Positions 60,095-64,000 of a DNA stretch of 64,000 nt are shown here, in pieces. Every line of letters starts with the position of its first letter. Position 1 is the stretch's first letter. The stretch comes from PALSA-1006 sp041660815 (GTDB lineage: Bacteria; Pseudomonadota; Gammaproteobacteria; Burkholderiales; Gallionellaceae). The notes beneath the pieces are model-generated. The model ran no database searches. It was not told the origin of the DNA and was given only the letters and a program-made list of their open reading frames with translations. Position numbers and translations under genes: made by a program. The stretch lies in assembly GCA_041660815.1 (NCBI GenBank), contig JBAZVN010000004.1:62001-126000 (forward strand), in the 5' to 3' direction.

Positions 60095-62023
60095 ATGAAG
60101 TTCGTATTGTTTTTAATGTTGTTTTTCCCCGTTACTGTGTTGGCCGATCAGGAGGATGATTTCCTCGCTGCACGTGAGGCATTTCGCAAAGGTGATTCAG
60201 TCAAGCTTGATCGTGCTATTGAGCGCATGAAAAATTCCCCGCTGGAACCTTATCTGACTTATTACAAATTGCGCTTGCATTGGGATAATCCTGATACTTC
60301 GGCAATCCGAAAATATCTGTCTCGAACAGATGAAACGCCGGTTATTGATCAGTTTCGCAGTGAGTGGTTAAAGTATTTGGCCAAGCGGCAACGCTGGAAA
60401 GAGTTCGCCGAAGAGTATCCGCGTTCAATCAACCGGGATGGGGAGCTTATATGTTATGCCTTGCAAATGCGCCGTCTATCCGACGAGGGGGGGGCGTTGC
60501 GCGAAGTGCTCGGCAGGTGGTTTACCCCAACCGGGCAGGCAGAAAGTTGTGCCCCTTTGTTTGATGCGGCGATTGAACGAAATATTATTACCCAACGCGA
60601 TATTTTGGCCCGAATTCGTCTGGCCCTGGAGTCGGGAAATGTCACTTTTGCGCAGCAACTAACGGAAAAATTGGAAGATAAAAATGCTTTTCCGGTAAAG
60701 GCGTTGCAGCAGGCTGCGGCAGATCCGGAACGTTTTCTGGGTAAGGTTAATTTGAACTACTCAAGTGAAGCACATCGTATCGTGGCACTTTTTGCCTTGT
60801 TGCGTTTGGCCAAGCAATTGCCCGATTTGGCGGAGATTGAATGGGATGCGATTGCTGATAACTTCCCCGAGGACGAGCAACAATATTTTTATAGTTGGCT
60901 GGGTTACCAGGCGGCCATATCGCATCATCCGCTCGCCCTGCAGTGGTTTAAACATGCTGACGGTGCCCCGTTGAGTGAAGTGCAATTGGCTTGGCGCGCG
61001 CGCGCTGCGTTGCGCGCACAAAACTGGCATGAAGTGTGGGACAGTATCGCCGCGATGTCTGCCAGGCAACAGCAGGAAAGTGTGTGGCGCTATTGGAAAG
61101 CGCGGGCTTTGAGCAAACTAAAACGCCCGGTGATGGCAGAGGCAATATTCACCGATTTGAGTCGTGAATATAATTTCTACGGGCAACTCGCGGCGGAAGA
61201 GTTAAACGCGGTAAACGTACCAAATATCCTTTCCGCCCGTTATCAGCCGAGCAAGGCCGAACTGAATGCAATTCAGAAACTTCCAGGCATACAGCGAACT
61301 TTTCTGTTGTACCGCATGGAGTTGCGCGTTGAGGCCTCTAAAGAATGGTCTTGGACGCTGCGTCAGTTTGACGATAAAAAACTGTTGATTGCCGCTGAAT
61401 TGGCCAGCCGGAATGCCATGTATGACCGCTCGATTCATGCGGCAGACCGCACTGTCAATTTGCATGATTTTAGTCTGCGATTCCCCGCGCCCTACCGGGA
61501 TAGTTTGCATGAGCGATTGCTGGAGCACGGCCTGGAGGAAGCCTGGGTTTACGGTCTGATGCGTCAGGAAAGTCGCTTTGCAACCCATGCAAAATCCAAT
61601 GTCGGCGCCGCCGGATTGATGCAAATCATGCCGGCTACCGCGCAATGGGTAGCGCGTAAAATGGGCATGCGTGATTATCGCAGAGCCCTGCTACACGAGA
61701 CGGAAGTGAACTTAAAGCTCGGCACTTTTTATATGAAAAACGTGCTCTCTTCGTTCGATAATAGCGCTGTGATGGCCTCTGCCGCATATAACGCCGGCCC
61801 CACCCGGGCACGGCGTTGGCGCGGGGATATTCCTTTGGAAGGAGCCATTTATGCGGAAACGATTCCGTTTGATGAAACGCGCGATTATGTTAAAAAAGTG
61901 ATGAGTAATACCGTGTTTTACGCCAAGTTGTTCGGGCAGACTGCCATTCCATTAAAGCAGCGTCTCGGTGTGATTGCGGCAAAAAATGCAGTGAATCAAC
62001 AGCCGATCCCCGATGAAAAGTAA
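60095..62023 (+). CDS. slt: Soluble lytic murein transglycosylase
   Basis: This 642-residue periplasmic enzyme cleaves peptidoglycan. It has a signal peptide (MKFVLFLMLFFPVTVLA), then the long superhelical U and L domains, then the catalytic SLT domain from about residue 480: GLMRQESRF with catalytic Glu, SNVGAAGLMQIMPATA, and ASAAYNAGPTRARRW. The start at 60095 gives a proper signal peptide; TTG 60074 would add seven residues in front. It is not nif-related. Confidence 0.94.
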   Translation: MKFVLFLMLFFPVTVLADQEDDFLAAREAFRKGDSVKLDRAIERMKNSPLEPYLTYYKLRLHWDNPDTSAIRKYLSRTDETPVIDQFRSEWLKYLAKRQRWKEFAEEYPRSINRDGELICYALQMRRLSDEGGALREVLGRWFTPTGQAESCAPLFDAAIERNIITQRDILARIRLALESGNVTFAQQLTEKLEDKNAFPVKALQQAAADPERFLGKVNLNYSSEAHRIVALFALLRLAKQLPDLAEIEWDAIADNFPEDEQQYFYSWLGYQAAISHHPLALQWFKHADGAPLSEVQLAWRARAALRAQNWHEVWDSIAAMSARQQQESVWRYWKARALSKLKRPVMAEAIFTDLSREYNFYGQLAAEELNAVNVPNILSARYQPSKAELNAIQKLPGIQRTFLLYRMELRVEASKEWSWTLRQFDDKKLLIAAELASRNAMYDRSIHAADRTVNLHDFSLRFPAPYRDSLHERLLEHGLEEAWVYGLMRQESRFATHAKSNVGAAGLMQIMPATAQWVARKMGMRDYRRALLHETEVNLKLGTFYMKNVLSSFDNSAVMASAAYNAGPTRARRWRGDIPLEGAIYAETIPFDETRDYVKKVMSNTVFYAKLFGQTAIPLKQRLGVIAAKNAVNQQPIPDEK

Positions 62024-62091
62024 TCTGGCGGACGGATAGGGATTGATGTAACTTATTGATTTTATTGATATTTATTTTTTTCGGGCGTATC

Positions 62092-63330
62092 TTGAAAACA
62101 CCTGGAGCAAAAATATACTGTGTCGGCGGTGCGGTGCGCGACCGCTTACTGGGGCTGCCCGTGCAAGACCACGACTGGGTGGTAGTGGGCAGTACGCCTG
62201 AACAGATGGAGGCGCAAGGTTTCAAAGCGGTGGGTAGTGATTTTCCGGTTTTTTTGCATCCCGGGACGCATGAAGAATATGCGCTGGCACGCACCGAGCG
62301 CAAGGTGGCGCAAGGATACAAAGGCTTTACTGTGTATGCTTCACCCGAGGTGACGCTGGAGCAGGATTTGCTGCGCCGCGATTTCACCATCAATGCCATT
62401 GCGCAAGATGAAGCAGATAATTTGATTGATCCCTATGGCGGGCAGGCTGATTTGCAGAATGGGATTTTGCGGCATGTGAGTGATGCATTCGCCGAAGACC
62501 CGGTGCGTATCTTGCGCGCTGCGCGTTTCGTGGCGCGCTTCGGTTTTTCCATTGCACCGGAAACGCTGGCGCTCATGCGGGCAATGGTAAATAACGGCGA
62601 AGTGGACGCGCTGGTGGCGGAGCGAGTATGGCAAGAATTGTCGCGCGGCTTGATGGAAAAATACCCCTCGCGTTTCTTTACCACGCTACGTGCTTGCGGC
62701 GCTCTGCAAAAAATATTACCTGAAGTTGATGCCTTATTCGGGGTGCCGCAACCGGCACAATATCATCCTGAAATTGATTGCGGTATTCATACCATGCTGG
62801 TGCTGGATGACACCGCACAGCGGGATTTCCCGCTGGAAGTTCGTTTTGCCGCGCTGGGGCACGATTTGGGCAAAGCGACTACGCCGGTAGAAATGCTGCC
62901 GCGTCATGTCGGGCATGAATTGCGTAGTGTGGATTTATTAAAAGGGCTATGCGAACGGCTGCGGGTGCCAAGTGAAAGTCGGGATTTAGCCCTGCAGGTG
63001 GCAAAGCATCACAGCAATATTCACCGCGCCAAAGAGTTGCGTGCCGCAACCATTGTTAAACTATTTGATAGCTGTGATTTGTGGCGCAAGCCCGAACGCT
63101 TTACGCAGATTTTGCAGGCCTGTGAATCCGATGCGCATGGCCGTACCGGACACGAAATGGATGATTATGCGCAGGCGCCTTACTTATTGCTCTGTGCCCA
63201 TGCTGCGCGGGCAGTGAATGCCGGCGAGATCGCCAGAGCCTGTGCCGACAAAAATCTGATTGCCGACAAAGTGCACGAAGCACGAATTGCGGCAGTCGAG
63301 GTAGTCAAAAAAAGTTTATGGTGCCTTTAA
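62092..63330 (+). CDS. cca: CCA-adding tRNA nucleotidyltransferase
   Basis: This enzyme adds or repairs the 3' CCA of tRNAs. It has IYCVGGAVRDRLLG, then DHDWVVVG with the metal Asps, LLRRDFTINAIA, and DPVRILRAARFVARF. It is the long form with a C-terminal HD domain (GHDLGKAT), as in E. coli. No good ATG precedes the conserved start; TTG 62092 is my best choice and TTG 62056 is possible. A MITE-like element follows the stop. Confidence 0.93.
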   Translation: MKTPGAKIYCVGGAVRDRLLGLPVQDHDWVVVGSTPEQMEAQGFKAVGSDFPVFLHPGTHEEYALARTERKVAQGYKGFTVYASPEVTLEQDLLRRDFTINAIAQDEADNLIDPYGGQADLQNGILRHVSDAFAEDPVRILRAARFVARFGFSIAPETLALMRAMVNNGEVDALVAERVWQELSRGLMEKYPSRFFTTLRACGALQKILPEVDALFGVPQPAQYHPEIDCGIHTMLVLDDTAQRDFPLEVRFAALGHDLGKATTPVEMLPRHVGHELRSVDLLKGLCERLRVPSESRDLALQVAKHHSNIHRAKELRAATIVKLFDSCDLWRKPERFTQILQACESDAHGRTGHEMDDYAQAPYLLLCAHAARAVNAGEIARACADKNLIADKVHEARIAAVEVVKKSLWCL

Positions 63331-63517
63331 AAAATTAATTTTCTGATGAAACAACTAGCCATCTCACTAAGCTGCAAAAAACGCAGCAAGTGATTGGTTA
63401 GAAGCTAGGCAAGGCGCGAACAAAAAATTAGGACGCAGCATATGCATGATATGTAAGGAGTAATTTTTTGTGAGCAACGCAACATCGCGAAGTAAATTAA
63501 ATTTTTAAAGGTGCCCT
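63320..63517. mobile_element. MITE-like palindromic element, copy 3 (inverted, longer)
   Basis: This 198-bp copy is in the opposite orientation to copies 1 and 2. It has the terminal repeats GGTGCC(T/-)TTAAAAAATT.../...AATTTTTAAAGGTGCCCT and about 55 extra bases near its left end. It lies between the convergent cca and ubiB genes; its right end abuts the ubiB stop with the same GGTGCCCTTTACT junction as copy 1, and its left end includes the cca stop. Confidence 0.78.
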
Positions 63518-64000
63518 TTACTCTTTGTCGGCGCGCCAGATGGACAGCACGATCCAGAGGCTATTGAAGAACGCAATCATGAAGCCGAGCAGGCCGAATA
63601 AAGGCAGGCCGAAAAGTGTTGGTCCGCCCTGTACCGTCATCACAATCGACGAGCCGACAATAAGCGCGGCGGTGAGCAGGCCGATCGTCAGGCGGTTGGT
63701 GCTGTGATCAATCTGGTGACCAAAGTGATCGAGGCGTTTGATATCCAAGTCGATTTTTAGGCGGCCACGACGGGCTTCCTTGAGAAGGCGGGCGGCATCT
63801 TTGGGTAAGCCGCTCAGCAGATTTAAGGTGTCCTGCAGCGCGTGGCTGCCGCGTTTGAATAGATTGGCCGGGTTGAAACGCTGCCGGATAACACGTTTGA
63901 GGAATGGCTCAAGATGATCGGTAATGTGAAAATCGGGATCAAGTTTTAAGCCCAGACCTTCAAGTGTGATCAGGGTTTTAAACAGCAGGGTTAGATCGGC
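63518..64000 (-). CDS. UbiB/AarF-family atypical kinase (3' part, runs off the window)
   Basis: The last 160 residues are present. The frame is open from base 64000 (ADLTLLFKTLITLEGLGLKLD) through RQRFNPANLF and RRGRLKIDLDIKRLDHF to two C-terminal transmembrane helices (IGLLTAALIVGSSIVM and LPLFGLLGFMIAFFNSLWIV). This is the UbiB/AarF C-terminal pattern, involved in ubiquinone synthesis or lipid transport. The kinase core lies outside the window. Confidence 0.9.
   Translation of the reverse strand, partial: ADLTLLFKTLITLEGLGLKLDPDFHITDHLEPFLKRVIRQRFNPANLFKRGSHALQDTLNLLSGLPKDAARLLKEARRGRLKIDLDIKRLDHFGHQIDHSTNRLTIGLLTAALIVGSSIVMTVQGGPTLFGLPLFGLLGFMIAFFNSLWIVLSIWRADKE

Overview
The window is a nitrogen-fixation island in a bacterial chromosome. 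It carries an almost complete set of nif accessory, regulatory and electron-supply genes, but of the nitrogenase structural genes only the 5' part of nifH, at the left edge. Gene content (Rnf order ABCDGEH next to nifLA, NifB operon with FdxN, NifO and NifQ, a PF10136 membrane protein, DraT/DraG) points to a diazotrophic betaproteobacterium. A Gallionellaceae-like or related freshwater micro-aerophile is my best guess, and that is inference. No rRNA or tRNA gene was found.

Layout. 1-1.6 kb: nifH (partial) divergent from draT. 1.7-8.4 kb: accessory island with a TIR-domain protein, a HEPN-like zinc-ribbon protein, an MHS transporter, orphan or decayed toxin-antitoxin genes (MNT/HepT stub, two AbrB-type antitoxins, an ORF6N remnant) and a WG-repeat protein. 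8.4-9.8 kb: SIR2-like protein plus bacteriohemerythrin behind a sigma-54 promoter. 9.8-15.5 kb: rnfABCDGEH on the minus strand. 15.8-22.4 kb: nifL, nifA, a globin-coupled c-di-GMP enzyme, a Nif11-type protein, a DUF6156-like protein and a TPMT-like methyltransferase. 22.5-33.5 kb: mostly housekeeping or accessory genes (PhnD-like/GGDEF sensor, PF10136 protein, CsbD, HAD, ornithine-lipid acyltransferases, TetR plus O-methyltransferase) with several duplicated and decayed fragments. 33.5-41.3 kb: a CCG-type Fe-S protein and a HepT-like protein, divergent from nifB-fdxN-nifO-flavodiiron-fdx-FeSII-nifQ-draG. 41.4-48.2 kb: an Anbu-type gene set (transglutaminase/DUF2126, Anbu, alpha-E, ATP-grasp). 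48.4-53 kb: a Cache-Cache-CheW protein, HigBA and a low-GC membrane protein. 53.1-59.7 kb: iscA-nifU-nifS-nifV-cysE-(unknown)-nifW-nifZ-nifM. 60-64 kb: slt, cca and the 3' end of ubiB/aarF.

How it works together. I found sigma-54 (-24/-12) promoter matches before nifH, the SIR2/hemerythrin pair, rnfA, nifL, nif11, nifB, the CCG Fe-S gene and iscA-nifU. TGT-N10-ACA NifA sites lie upstream of most of them, so one NifL/NifA regulon appears to tie together cofactor assembly (NifB, Q, U, S, V, O), Fe-protein maturation (NifM), electron supply (Rnf, ferredoxins), oxygen protection (flavodiiron protein, FeSII-like ferredoxin, hemerythrin) and ADP-ribosylation control (DraT/DraG, with target Arg101 visible in NifH).

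Repeats. Three copies of a MITE-like palindromic element, two copies of an 82-84 bp REP-like hairpin, a 330 bp direct duplication of an alpha/beta-hydrolase gene, and a scar built from pieces of two nif-associated genes show active rearrangement.
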